Shown piece after piece: positions 11,314-24,330 of a DNA stretch of 64,000 nt. The notes under the pieces were generated by a model, which was not told where the DNA came from, did no database searches, and saw nothing but the letters and a program-made list of their open reading frames with translations. The translations under genes and the position numbers were made by a program. The stretch is from the NCBI GenBank assembly GCA_020310875.1, contig CM035407.1:91293632-91357631 (forward strand), given 5' to 3'. Origin of the DNA: Ceratopteris richardii. Lineage: Eukaryota > Streptophyta > Polypodiopsida > Polypodiales > Pteridaceae. How positions within the stretch are numbered: position 1 is the stretch's first letter; each line of letters opens with the position of its first letter.

Positions 11314-11323
11314 AAATCATATC
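11314..11323. repeat. SINE target-site duplication, right copy
   Basis: This is an exact repeat of AAATCATATC at 11056-11065, on the tRNA-head side of the SINE. Confidence 0.75.
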
Positions 11324-13259
11324 CTTTTTGTGGCATGGGTAAGCCCATCATAAAATCCATGGAGATACTTTGCCCTTTTTTTTGGGTATTTCGAATGGAT
11401 GCAAGAGACCTCCAGTCCTAAGCCTTTACGCTTTACTAGCCTTATATTTTTTACAACTAAGCACATGTACATCCTTATGGTCATTTGGCCAATAAAATTG
11501 TCTTTTCACCAACTCATAAGTTTTCTTAGCAATAGGATGGCTTGCACTAGGGCAACATGGGATTCAAATAAAAACTTCCGCTTGATTTCTTGTTTAATAG
11601 GTATGCAAAACATGTTTTTGTACAACAAGGAATCATCTTGGATGGAGTAATTCTTGAGCCTCTTAGTCAAGCATCCTTCAAATTGTTTTGGTGTTTCCTT
11701 GACTACTTGCTAGGCTTGGATATTATCCTATATCTTCCTTAAACAATCCTTTCATAGAGTTGATTAATTTATTATGATCTAGATAAAGCTTAGCATATTC
11801 AACAAAGTTATGCCACTGAACACATCTACCACTACCTTGAGTTTAACTTTCTATATCTAAGTTCATAATCAAACTTTTCAAGTATTTTGACTCATCTCAC
11901 CTTTCCACCTTTTAATTTTGTTTGATTTTCAAAACATTTGATACTTTTCTTATCAAGTACTCTAGATATTTTAATGTCAAACAGATAATGATGCCACTTC
12001 TTTAATCTATTTATGGTTGTAAACATTTTGAATTATCATAGGCATCACAGTTATGCTGATTTGTGTTTAATCTTTTACTTTCAACTTATGTGGGTTGACC
12101 CTCATGAAACAACATAGTTCCAAGCACATGCACACTAGCATCTGTTTCTGCCATGAATTGTTTATTAGGATCTACAATATGTAGAATCAAGGCAAAAGCA
12201 ACAACGTGCTTAAGTTGTTCTATACTTTCTATTTGTTTTGGACCCCATTAAAGGAGTCTTGACTGACCCTTTAACTAGCCGGTTAAGGGTATGAATATCT
12301 TGGGGTAATTTGGAATGAGCTTTTGATAATAACTTGTGATCCAAAGAAAACTTTGGAGCTCCTTGAAAGTCTTAGGATGAGGCCATTCTTTTATGACCTT
12401 TAATTTATCAAGGGTAAGCTTGGATTCCTTTGGTAGAAATCACATGACCAAGCTATCTAACCTCTTAGATAACTAATTCACACTTGGATTCTTTACCATA
12501 TAATTGAGTTCTCTCTCAAAGAACTTCAAAGAATTTTTAAATATGTTTGAGATGCTCTAAACAACTTTTACTATCGATGAGGATATCCATAAGAAAGTCA
12601 ACCATAGACTTCCCAAAATATGACTAAAAGATTATGTTCATTGGATTCATGAATATAGGCAAGGCATTGCTCAAACCAAAAGGCATAACAAAAAAAAAAA
12701 CTATCCATATCAAGTCCAAAAGGTAGTCTTTTTTAACTTCATCGCTCTTTATCCTTGTTTGATGATACCCTAGTGCACATTTATCTTTTGAAAAGATAAT
12801 TCAACATGAGGTTGAGTGAATAAATAATCAACTTGTGGCATTTTGAACTTGTTCTTTATGGTCGCATTATTCAATGCCTAGTAAGCCACAAGACTTATAG
12901 TTCAATCTTTCTTCTTAACAAGAAGAATGGGCTGGTTTGATAAATCCCCTTCTTAGGTATCCATCAAGTTGTTTTTGAACCTTTGCATGTCGAGCAAAGG
13001 GGAGTTTGTAGGGCTTTTTACATATTGCCTTGGTACCAGAAGCAAATCAATGACATTGTCAACAAGCCCTCTTGGGGGTCGCAATCCATCTAGGAGTTCC
13101 TTAAGGAACACATCAGTAAACTTATTTAACAATTTTGTAAATTCATTTATAACAAATATTGAACAAAACATGCAACATAAGAAACTTGTTTTAGATCACC
13201 TTTGAAATTACCTCAGGTAGTAGAAGCATGAAAGCTCATGTTTCATCATTCTTTACAAG

Positions 13260-13321
13260 TTTATGAAATTCTACACATGAGATTACAAGGTTTATGAAAT
13301 TCTACACATGATATTACAAGG
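13260..13321. repeat. 31-bp tandem duplication
   Basis: TTATGAAATTCTACACATGA occurs at 13261 and again at 13292. The two 31-bp units differ at one base. Nothing suggests a function. Confidence 0.8.
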
Positions 13322-16300
13322 TAACTTGGAACTTCATGACGTAGAGAGGTGTTGGAGTTTGAGGACTAAGGAAGGGCAAAAACCACGAGGACGAAGAAGA
13401 GCTTGGAGCACAACTCTAAGTGTATTGCTAAGTGATTGTAGAAAAGATAAGTAGCACATTAGGGTTGTAGGCATATATATAGAATGTAACCTTCCTAGCT
13501 TATTCATTTTAGAAAACAAAAAGCTAAAAAACAATTGGGTCCCCTATGAAGGAAAGGAGAAGGTTATCAATGTTTTTTGTAATTCTCCCTAATCTTCTTG
13601 TAATGTTCCCTTGCTTATAATTTGAAGCTTGTTTTGCAAAGAAAAATAGATTCTAGGCCAATATGTGCCAAGCGCACAATGACACTCTTAAGTGCAGTTC
13701 GTTTTCCATATGCACTAGCTATTCACTAAGAGATGTCACTAAGAGACGCCTCATGACTCAAAGGCATGATGATTCCATGCACTCTTTGTGAATCCAAGTC
13801 ACTAATCCCAACTCCCTAGTAGGTAGAGAGGTTTCTCTCCGTAATAGAACTTCTAGGTTTTTCCTTGTCACTTAACTAGTGAAGTCGTAAATTGGTATAA
13901 AACTTGAAGTCAAGCAAGTGAACAAAGTATCAAATCCTTCAAGATGCCTCTAAGCCCATTTCCTCTAGGAACTCAGTTCCTTCACTCGATTTCTCTTTGA
14001 AGCACTCACTCAAGGTTTCAATGCTAGGGGTGTTCACTGAAGTAATCTCTAGTTGCCTTAAGTGTACCTTGCTCTCATCACACTGAGGACCTTGCTCAAC
14101 GAGCTTCTCGACCTTACGAAAGGATTATCTAAGGATTTCTAAAGGATCTATTCCTTAATCTTTCTTTGTATGCATTGTGATTTGTTGGATTGCCCTTCAG
14201 TGGATTAATATGCATAATTGTTCACCCAACAATGTTGTTGGGGTTCTTCAACACATCACTACTTACTCATACAACAGAATGAAACACACACCAGTGCTTA
14301 TTCAGAATGAACAAAAATACATCAACAAGATTACAAAATTATCAAGAACACAGAGCTTGAGCACTAAACACCTCCCAGTAGTATAGGAATATAGATCTAC
14401 AATCAGTTTTGGTAGGTAAATTCCAAAATTTCCCCTTAGTTCAGCCTCTCCTCACGTACAAACTAAGTCCTCTTAAATAAACAAAGTGTCCGCATCATGT
14501 GAATGCAACCATTCACATCATGCGACAAAGTTTTTAAAATCAGATTATAACAATCTTTTAAAAATTAGACTCTTCAAAAATCAGAGTCAGCAAGATCCAA
14601 CTGAGCAAACTACGATTTAGCAAACTGAACAACTTTAAATATCTGACTGAGCAACTTTTCTTGCAAAAACTTATACTGTTAACAAATGTATCTGTACATT
14701 AGATGTCCAGGGGCATTACTGAAGTGGATTAAAGAGGTTCTCCATTAGTTTCTCCAAATTTTCCTATGGGTTAGTGTTTTTGGAGGTTCCTTTGCTCAAT
14801 GGGTCTTCATCCTCCCAATATGCTTCAAAAACCATAAAAAAATGTCTTTTCCAATAAACATAAAAGTATATTTCTCATTCCCTTTAGCCTTTGAATTTGA
14901 ACCTTTTTTTTTCTAATTTGGATGGGATACCTTTTTCTTGGTCCTCTTACTCCTAAAAATCAAGCATCTACTTCAAAAATGGTCAAGGTAACAAAACAAC
15001 ATCTCTAGAGGTCACCTACCTAGGGACATCGATCTAAGGACCTAGACTTGAAATATTGACCTCCTAGGATTACATACCTTTTTTAAGTGTGAAATTCCCT
15101 TTGGACTCAGTTTTCCTTCTTGATATGAACTTTAGTGTCTGTTAACCTTTGTTTATCTAGTCCAATTAAGAAGCAAGATAGGTTGACAGAGTTCTTGGGG
15201 TGGCAAAATCCATTAAACTTTTTATCGTCATTTTCATGCTTTGAAATCACTTCTAATGCAATTTTCCCTCCCACCCAACCCTTTTGTAACACTCTTTCCC
15301 TCCCTTCAACTCTTGCTCTTGATATTTTTGGATGTGCTTCATGCTCTTTTGACCTACAAAACTATGCTTCATGGTCTTATGACATTATGCATCATGTTTG
15401 GTGATGTATTTCATGATTCTATAAGTGTTTGTAAAGACTCTTGAGCATTCATATTTAGTATTGTTCAAGACGCCTTGACTCATCTCATCCTTTTTAAAGT
15501 GTTTATAAGCACTTTCCTATGAAGTTGCAGAACTCTCCCCACTTTGATGGTGCTCTTTGAGACATTTTTTGCATAGATCATAAGCACATCAGAAGCATAT
15601 GCCATATTTGTTCTCGTGTTGATATTGTCACACATGTAGTACCCCACACACAACTCTGTTTGAAGCAAGCAATCCTTGTGATCTTTCTCCAAGCTCTACA
15701 ACTTGAGGTTGATGAGAACCTGAAGCAATCAAAGCATAATCTTTTTTATTTACATTTGGTTTACATCAACAATACCATTTCTATCATTTGATGGGTGCGC
15801 ATTTGTCTAATTTGGTTTCCCTTTCACAATAGAAGCATTCCAGCCGGGTTCTCGTATGAATTGGCTGAGACAATAGTAGCAAAGGAGCCCAAACTGATAC
15901 TGTAGAGTGTCATAAGCTAGCCAGTGTTGGTCGAAATTGGTGATGGAAGTGGCCAATATGAAGATACACACTATGGTAATAACTAAGCTTGGGGAGATAT
16001 AATCAACAACAACATCCATAGCCGTAGAAATAAAGACATTGATTGTCCTGATCTTCTTGCCTCTCGTTGATCACAATCGCCTTGCTACACCATTCTCTGA
16101 TGAAACAACCTCCTTCTGATGATTTTCTGATCAACTCTTCTTTCTCTTTGATCAACACCTTTGCTCTTCACTTGGAACTTTTGTTCACTATGAAGGATTC
16201 ACACCTTTGCACTGCTTTGGTATCCAAATTTGGAGTATTGTAGGTTATGGATTTCTCCTTGGCTTCATTGATCATCACCTTAGCTTCTCATTCTGCTTCT

Positions 16301-16600
16301 TTGATGATGGCTTTGAATCAAGTGGAGCAATTGGTTGCTCAGCCTTCCATATCAATATCTGATTCACTCCTAGGACAGGTGGGTATCTTCATGGCCTTCT
16401 CTATCTTCTTGCTCCACGTTTCCACTACTATTGATTTGCATGCTTTCGTGGTTGACTTGTCAATACGACACTCGTCTTTGGAAAAGAAGGGATTTCCATA
16501 GGTTGCATGATTTGTTCATCAAAATGTGAGACATTCTACACAATAGATCTAGGGGTACATGCAATATCATTTTTTCCAAGCTTAGACTTAGAAGCACTAA
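13322..16600. other. anonymous sequence without recognisable genes
   Basis: No open frame here shows a domain I recognise. A TATATATAG stretch near 13475 could be a TATA box of a decayed LTR, but no paired repeat was found to confirm it. The sequence looks like old transposon debris. Confidence 0.4.
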
Positions 16601-16604
16601 GATC

Positions 16605-17400
16605 CTATGTCAAGTCGTGATCGTTGGTTGTACTAGTTTCTAATTCTATTGTAATGCATTGCTCCTTTAGCCAAATGTGAAGAAGATGACTTCTGAGGTT
16701 TAAGTTGACTACATGATCATAGATCAGGACTTGACCCAACGTTAAGGATTCAATGAGATCTTCATTATGGCACACTAGTAACCTTACTGTCAAGGGAATG
16801 TCTTGTATGTGGATGGGAACTTTCATCTCACCCGTGCAAGGGATTTCCACACCTCCTAATCCTATGAGGTAATCCTCAATTGGATCCATGTGCAAGTTCA
16901 TATCCTGACAACAAGAATACCTAATAGCACTAGAGGAAGCTCCTGAATCAATTAGGACCTTGATTGTCTTTACTCTAGTGCCCTATCCTAGCTCAACTGA
17001 AATGAATGGACGTCTGTCAACTATGCTAGCAAAGGTATTCCTCTTTGTTTGGTAAATCACAATGTGATATCTAGGAGCATCAGATTGGGGAAGGACATTC
17101 ATGAGATGAAGCCTTTCCACCTCATCATTCTTAAACTCGTTTACACCCTATCATCTTAATTTCATTTGTCTGATGTGTTCTAGAGCTTCAGCCTATGCCT
17201 CTTCTCATCTTCTCTATTCTTCCTCTTTATGTTTCTTAGATATACTAAGTCACTTAAGCATCTCCTCTGTCAAAGGCTCCTGATAGAGCTTGACTTGGCA
17301 ATGAATTATGTAATTGGGCAACACGTCTTCTTGTAGAGTGGCTAATTGTACTGCCCTGCTTGTCAATATTTTATTAATGATCATTATCCATAGCCATGTT
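16605..17400 (-). pseudogene. gypsy (G1 family) integrase C-terminus plus post-integrase retropepsin-like domain
   Basis: Read on the minus strand, the fragment starts near 17400 with the integrase tail AVQLATLQEDVLPNYI. The linker EPLTEEM...AEALEHIRQMK follows (about 17290-17140), and then the retropepsin-like domain with VLIDSGASSSAIR (about 16960), EDYLIGLGGVEIPC (about 16850) and LLVCHNEDLIESLTLGQVL (about 16770). Domain order and spacing match G2 (28680-29330) closely. It is one of three copies showing a DSG protease-like fold after integrase, here with an intact DSGA motif. Confidence 0.72.
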
Positions 17401-17420
17401 TCTCTAGTTTTGAGCAGGTT

Positions 17421-17452
17421 GGTTTAAAGTGTATACTAATACACTTTAAACC
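17421..17452. repeat. perfect 13-bp inverted repeat (hairpin)
   Basis: GGTTTAAAGTGTA and TACACTTTAAACC are exact reverse complements separated by six bases (TACTAA). The hairpin lies about 20 bp from the end of the gypsy fragment. It could be a remnant of a small inverted-repeat element; no function can be assigned. Confidence 0.75.
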
Positions 17453-20400
17453 ATTTATCATTTACATGTGCATCAAAATAGTCTTGTTGTCTCTTCTTCA
17501 TTGCATATATGCATGTTGCTGCTCTCAATCTGGTCTCTTCTAAGCATTCTAAATCCATGATCCTTGAGGATAGCGCATGGCCTGTGCACATGCTCTTGTG
17601 CAACCTTTAGGGTGGTGAGGTGGATTTGATCAACATCAAAGGCTATCGCATCGAAAGAATATCCATTGGAGAGTTCTTTTTCTTATGCTCACTTATTGTA
17701 TTTTTAAAAGATTTTTTCATGAATCTTTTACCATTGTAAAAGCCTTGAGCTTTACACATGTAAAAGTAGAAAGATAGAGCCTAAATCCCACAAATTTGTG
17801 GTGGTTGAGTTGCATTCAATCAAGCAATCAATCACCTAAAAGTAGATCAAACTAGATCTTCACTTTTCCTAGATCATAGGAAAGTGGATTGATTCCCTCC
17901 AACAACCATTCCCACCTTCATTTGAATTTGAAATCCACTTGTAGAAGTCATGGAGCACTTCTAGAGCCTATATAAAGACTTGAAATCACTTGTACAATAC
18001 ATGAGCAATATACATACACTTGTGACCATCATTGTCTTTCTCCTTCAATTTTCTGCATCATCTTCTTCACCAACAGTAATCTTATAGAGGCTGCTGCTCT
18101 CTCTACAGAGCTCATCGAGTGCAAGATGGCTCATTGGAAATATATTAGTGTCTAGTTTATGCATATGAATTTTCATAACATTTGGTCTAGTAGATTTTGA
18201 GAAATCTCAAGTTGTCTATCTCGGGGTCAATCTTTACATATTCCTGAAAAATAGGAGGTACCATCGTTGACTGTCTGATTCAAAATTGATTGAGCAAGGA
18301 TGGTCCTTAGGGATATGAGCACCTCCATGGGGATCAAAAGTAGCACATGGAAACCTCTTCACACCATCTTTTCAGTAGATTGAAACAACATCACAAGTGC
18401 ATATGTAGGATTCATTTTTATTTAGGTTTCATACATACACTTACAAGTCTCTACCATGCAATGCAGTTCCTACATTTCTTCATATTTAAAATAGATATGT
18501 AAAATATCCTAATACATGTTATAATTTGGGTCAAATCCATGCTACTCTAGATGTGGCTACTTTTCCAAGGAGTGAAGAGGTTTGAATAAGGTTTCAATTA
18601 CCATCCTAAACACTACCCTTAGGAAAATGCATAATCTACCACAAGGAAGCATGCATTCATACCATCTAAAGAATATTCCATGAGTTGAATTATAGAGTGA
18701 AAATATAGTGATGTTCAAGATATTAGTTAAGAGTAAGTGGCAAAAGCTCATAAATCTCACAATTGAATTTCCAAGTTTCATAGAAAGCTAAACATGCCTT
18801 TCTGTAGAATTTGCAACAATGGGCTCCAATTTAGGTCTTCAATATATTTCTCTAAAATGTTAAGAGTTGGAATCATAGATCTCATACATGTTATGAGTTT
18901 GAATCATGGATCTAATTAAATAACTCAATAATGGAGATATCATGATGAAAAATACAATAAGTAGGATCATGTTGTTAAGCATAAAGTTAAGCAAGATTAA
19001 CCTACAACACGAAGGTAAGCTTTTTCCACCATTCTTCCACGTCATGTAGAGCAAACTTGATCATGTGGGGGGGAATGGTCTCCTCCTTGACTAATTCTCA
19101 ACCCAAGAGGGACTCAACGGCCCATTGGAGTTTGAAATGACACATTCATATATTATTTTCTAAGAAAGAATTAAGAAAGTGTGGAGTGTTCAAGTGGGGC
19201 AATCGTATTTAATGAGTACATACAAATGAAAAGGACCATTCCATGGTACGTACCCTAATTAAGAAAGCCTTTTTCTACTCGCCTATCCCTGTTGATCAAT
19301 TGGAACAAGAAAAGCTCACTGAAGCAACCAATGTGCCACTAGATATAATGCCCTTTATATTTCTTAATAAGATAAGTGAGGGGGTTTGGTGTTTACCAAG
19401 CCTATCATACACGTATTTTCTATCTAGGGCACATCCCTAAAGGCACACCAAAACTCTAATGCAAAAAAGTACTTTTTTTACCGTGTATGGACAAGACTTC
19501 TAGGGCTAGAAAACAATTCAAGATACAAAAACACATAAAACACCTAAAATTATTCATTTTTTTATATTCAATATTGACTTTATTTAATCTATTTACTTTC
19601 GATAATACTTCTTGTTGATTCCCAAAAAGATATGTGATCTTTCTCGAAGCGAATGGTGATTGTTGCAAAGGGCTGAAGACAAAGAGATAAGGAAGAAGGA
19701 AAGAGAGAGAAGCGAAGACAAGGGGCCCAAAAATTCTCAATGTTTGGCTATTTTTCTTTTTCAAAGCTCCATTATAAAATCTTGAAGAAGCCATGTAAAT
19801 GCTCTAGAGGAGTCCTCTACATGCATGATCCCTGAAGAATGTAACATTAGCCTTGTGTAATAGTAGGAACTTAGTGATTTATAGGAAAAGTGTCGGTCTC
19901 TCATTTGAAAGGACCATTTTTAGGGCACATGTATATAAGTCACTTTGTGACTCTTTTGTAAAAAATGTTTTTCCATTGTGAACAAGTAACAAGCATAATT
20001 TGGAATTTGCTTCTTCTTGACTGTGTATCTTCTTTTCCATGAGCTTGCATGTCTGTAATGCATGAAATGTGTGCCTAGAGGTGTTTTCTACCTCTTCCTC
20101 TTCTCTTTTCCTCATTGTAGTGTCTGTGTGAAGCTTGGGAAGTTGTCGAGCAAGAGTTGGTGATTCCCACCACTTTGTATTTTGTTCATAACTTGAAGCA
20201 CGCTTATCAAATTGAGTTGAAAATACCATCATTGAGAGCTTCAAAAAGGACCTCATATTGACTATATTCGGGTATAGGAGCTAAGAGATATGGCTTAATT
20301 TGTGCTTGCTACTAAAACAAATATCGAGATACACATTTTAGTGAGAGAGATGATTTGAGAGATAGATTGCCCTAATTTGCATGCATTACTTGAACATTCA

Positions 20401-21129
20401 CTTCAATTATCCATCTTGAGCGCACATGTCCTCATACACTTGGTTTGGTCTAAATCCTTGGATCAATAACTTAATGAGTGTATCAATCCACCACTATATG
20501 CATTTTTTAATGGTTCAGGAATAATATCCTTCATCACAAGTCTTTAAGACATTGTGAGCTTAGGTACACACATTTTTGGCACCATTGTCAAGGATGGATT
20601 CCGATCAAGGTGCCTTTGTGATGGTTATAGTATTGATGTGAAGGTAGTGAGTGTGAACAAGTAATTTGAGACTTGTGGCAAAGTCCAAAGTTTCTTGCGC
20701 TTGTTACTTCATAAACTTGTGCATGTGACAAGTTTTTAGGTTTAGGTTTGAGAGCAAAGAAGTTAGGGTTAGGAAGTAGGAAGGAGTGTGTGGAACTATA
20801 GTAGATATCTCATTCCAAAAAATTCACAAAAAAAAATATTTTTTTCCATTTTTCTTTGAGTCTCTAGTCTGAGCCAAAGGCTAAAACCCAAAAATCACCA
20901 CATTTGAACTCACTTGTTTTTACACAAGTATCCTGAAGCATTTTGATGACCGGTATCATGGAGATCGTATCGCCTAGAACTTAGAGCATAGTGGGAATTT
21001 GAAGATGAAAGTTGAGAGAACTACTCATTGAGGTGAGCACTCTATTGTGCAAAATTCAAAAATTGATTTGATCACTCACACGAGGTGAGGTAGCACTAGC
21101 TATGTATCATAGACTTCAAAAACTCCAAG
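17453..21129. other. anonymous AT-rich sequence without recognisable genes
   Basis: Both strands were read. Open frames are short and lack known domains. No LTR pair, tRNA-like head or microsatellite stands out. Confidence 0.4.
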
Positions 21130-21705
21130 TATCTCGGCTGGTTGATTTTGCTATCGCAATACCAAATTCTTGTGTGTCACAATACTTGGCAGATATCCTG
21201 CATCGCTGATACCTCATACTTCGAGTGTATCATGATACCTAGATATCGTGTATCATTAGCCAAGTATCACGAAAACCCAAGAGTGTGTATCACTAAAACT
21301 GTGAAGTATCGTGTATCGCAAACTTGGGCTGGTATCATGTATCGTGGAAGAGCCGTATTGTGTATCGCCAACACCATCTAGTATCGAGTGTTTTTTCTTT
21401 TTAAGTATCATGTATCGTGGTTCTCCCAGGTGTCACGTATCATGTAACTAAAATATTGTGTATCGTGCTCGAGTCAAGTATCATATCATGTCTGTGTACT
21501 GTGTATCACAAATTCACCAAGTATCGTGTATTATCTCTGGGTAAGGTATCGTCTAATCATTTTTGTATCGTGTATCATGCCCCACACGAGTATCATAATT
21601 GGAAATTCAATATCATGTATAATTGACAAAGGAAGTAATGTGTATCATCTATAGTGACATATCGTGTATCATGAGGAATTAGATATTGTGTATCGTGGGA
21701 AAATA
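21130..21705. repeat. dispersed TATCGTG/TATCATG repeat tract
   Basis: The core GTATCGTGTATC, or variants with TATCATG or TATTGTG, recurs well over a dozen times in about 570 bp. Spacing is irregular, roughly 25-60 bp, and the intervening sequence is not repeated. It is neither a clean satellite nor a microsatellite. It ends sharply before the gag-like relic. Confidence 0.65.
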
Positions 21706-21951
21706 GGGATAGAATTAAAGGGGCCTAGAGGTAGAAGGTGACAAAAATCCCAGTGCTCAATTATTGAATTGAGACCCATCCAGGACCTGATAGATCTTCA
21801 AAGAAGACCCTCAGGTCCTTGGTTCTGAATGAACCTAAGGTCAGGATGTGTTCTAGGGAGTTGAAAAATTTTGATCTTGTCTGTAGGAAGTGTAACCCAA
21901 AGAAGCATTCATACCATTTATACAGACACATCTTGTGACTCAGAAGGAGAC

Positions 21952-22800
21952 TCAATCATGGCCTTTGAAGAAATGCATAGCGCCGTGCCTTTGGCAGGGC
22001 TCATGTTGGTAATAGAAGGTGAGTATAGGACATCCCTACAATATGTTTCCACCAATATGCACAGATTACCTATCTACCTAGACGACCTCAATAGTTCTGT
22101 AGTAAGAATGAAGAGTTCTACACATGGAGATATTCTGCCAAGACCAGCTATAAAATATGGAGGATTCTATATGGATAAACTAGGACATATATATGTAGTA
22201 ACTAATCACCCAGAGAGAATGAATGGAAGAGGATAAGTTGAGGAACTAGAAAACCTTGCTAGACTTGATAGTGGGGAAATGATGACCACTCCTAGAGGAA
22301 AGTCAGTAATAAACAATGTGTGGAGAGGATATCAAATCCCTCATGATGATGACTTGATGGACATTTATATGGTGAGTGGACTTGACAAATTGCTACAAAC
22401 CACTTCACCCATATAGGGGGAAGCCATCAACCCCACTATTATATATGAGCTATAGGATCCAGAAGACTTGTCTAGAGTTACCTACCTGAACCGGAATAAA
22501 ATGAGATATTGGCCTATTGATGACCTTGACAAGTCTAGGTTGAGATATTTAGGGTTTCCAGTGTTCCCTCCCAAGTACCAGGTGACCACTTCTCAAAACC
22601 CTCCTAAGACACAATAGACTACTGAAAATTCAGCCTTAGGGAAAACCAATCAACAAAATGTGCCAGTTATGCCACAAGTGCACTTCCCAATACCAAGAGC
22701 CACTCCCAACTATCAAACAAACCCAAGAGGTGGAAATGTGAATAGGCCACCCTTCCCAATGAGTCCACCATAAGGTGAGGAGCCAAAATACAATCTCTAC
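21952..22800 (+). pseudogene. gag-like retroelement reading frame
   Basis: One frame stays readable over about 280 codons with several stops. It encodes an acidic N-terminal part (EGDSIMAFEEMHSAV, RPAIKYGGFYMDKLGHIYV) and a proline- and asparagine-rich C-terminal part (FPVFPPKYQVTTSQNPP, NRPPFPMSPP). Its composition resembles the proline-rich gag at the left edge of the window, and a gypsy gag is the best guess. No zinc knuckle is seen, because copia C3 starts right after it. Confidence 0.4.
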
Positions 22801-22963
22801 GTCCTATTGCCCCTATAGTTCTTCGACCACCAGAGCCAAGTAAAAGACTAAGGCTTATCCAAGTATCCAAATGCATGAAAAATCTTATGATGGTTCTTGA
22901 GAGCCATATGATCACATAGCTGAATTTAAGCAAGTGTTAAACACAGAAAACCTTTTCTCCTAC

Positions 22964-24245
22964 TTGCCAAATGACTATTGTTCGTAGCATCTATGCATTT
23001 GTAGCTCATCATGGTTGGAATGTACATCAGTTGGATATTAAAATAGCATTTCTGAATGGTGACTTGCATGAAGAAGTGTATGTTTTTCAGCCCCATGGGT
23101 TTGTGCAGAAAGGGCATGAAAACCAGGTGTGTAGGTTAAAGAAGGCATTATATGGTTTAAAGCAAGCACCACGTGCTTCGTATGAAAAAATACATGCCAA
23201 TCTCATTGCACATTGTTTTGAGAACAGTCCAATCGAAAGCACCTTACATGTTAAGCATGCTAATGATGTGCTTCTGATCATTGTGTTGTATGTTGATGGC
23301 ATGCTACTCATTGGTCCTCATGACACACATATTGCTGATTTTAAGGCTGATTTGCATGCCTCATTTGAGATGTCTGATTTGGGGCATTTGCACCACTATT
23401 TGGGCATTCAGTTTATGCAAGTTGATGGTGGAGTGGCTTTGTGTCAAATGAAATATATTGACACCTTATTGCAGTGTTTTGGTCATGAAGACTATAAGCC
23501 TATTGCCACTCCTATGGAGACATGTTTACGATTGAGTCTTCATGATGCTGGATATGCATTTGATGTTGTTCTATATCAGTAGGTTGTTTGATGCTTGATT
23601 TACTTATGCATTACTCGGCCATATATTTAGTTTGTTGTCTCAGAGATGAGCAGGTTTATGCATTGCCCAGGTGTCAAGCATTGGTAGGCGGTTAAGCGCA
23701 TCTCTCGCTACATAAGTGGTATCCGACTACTTGGATTGTTTTATTTCAAGGGGGGATCACTACTACCAGATTTTCATGCTTTTTCTATCAGTGATTGGGC
23801 TGGTTGCTATGACACTCGTGTGTCCACTAGTGGCTTTTGCTTCATGCTTGGTAGCTCATGTATATCTTGGTTGAGCAAGAAGCAGTTTACTGTGGCCACT
23901 TCCAGTTGTGAGGCTGAGTATAGGGCAGCTTTCACAGCAGCTGTTGAGTGTGTGTGGCTCAGATGCCTTGTGGCTGATTTGGGTGTTGGTCAGTCTTCTG
24001 CCACCACCATCTTTACTGACAGTTATAGTGCATTGGTAGTTGCGAGGAACCTTTTGTTCCATGCTCGCACTAAGCACATTGAGGTGCATTATCATTATGT
24101 CAGGGAGAGGCTCTCTGTTGGGGAGATCAGCTTGGCATATGTGCCCACCCAGGAGAACATTGTACACCTTTTTACGAAGGCTCTGCCTAGGGATATGTTT
24201 GAAGCTTTCTGCAAAGCTTTGGGCTTACTTCCTTTTGTGGATTGA
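22964..24245 (+). pseudogene. copia C3 reverse transcriptase and RNase H (3' half of pol)
   Basis: The + strand encodes the RT blocks VHQLDIKIAFLNGDLHEEVYV (22971-23582), VCRLKKALYGLKQAPRA and the active site VDGMLLIG. The last should read VDDM, so one catalytic aspartate is changed to glycine. SDLGHLHHYLGIQFMQVDGG follows. After a stop and frameshift near 23580, RNase H continues (23736-24245) with STSGFCFMLGSSCISWLSKK, SSCEAEYRA and HARTKHIEVHYHYVRE. This is a different copia family from C1/C2 and in the opposite orientation. The 5' half is missing. Confidence 0.85.
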
Positions 24246-24302
24246 GTCCACATAGCTTGGCACTTCCTTATACATGAGTGTTAGCTCCTTGTTCACCTCA
24301 TC

Positions 24303-24330
24303 ACCCCGAGGGGGTTTGTTGATTTATTTA
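24303..24330 (+). other. copia C3 polypurine tract and 3' LTR start
   Basis: About 60 bp after the RNase H stop, CCGAGGGGGTTTG is followed by TGTTGATTT, the usual purine tract followed by the TGTTG start of a plant copia LTR. The LTR probably starts at 24317; its end was not located. Confidence 0.6.

Larger units (their letters stand above)
10680..13200 (-). mobile_element. Ty3/gypsy pol relic G3
   Basis: A minus-strand gypsy pol can be read from high to low coordinates with many stops and frameshifts. RT start: FLKELLDGLRPPRGLVDNV near 13080. RT thumb: ELQSFLWITSYYQKLIPNY near 12350. RNase H: KQFMAETDASVHVLGTML near 12140. Integrase zinc-binding part: HPIAKKTYELVKRQFYWPN near 11500. Integrase core: ISMDFMMGLPMPQKG near 11345, continuing after a SINE insertion with KLFVEHLYRLDGFLEYIV near 10935. 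The extreme decay suggests an old insertion. It differs in sequence from G1/G2. LTRs were not identified. Confidence 0.8.

Noticed and set aside
15807..16501. Short open frames with hydrophobic stretches (15807-16019, 16247-16501)
   Set aside because: There is no recognisable domain or exon structure, and length is near chance for AT-rich sequence.
19456..20256. Minus-strand frames of 112 and 125 codons as possible genes
   Set aside because: No motif, splice structure or neighbour supports them.
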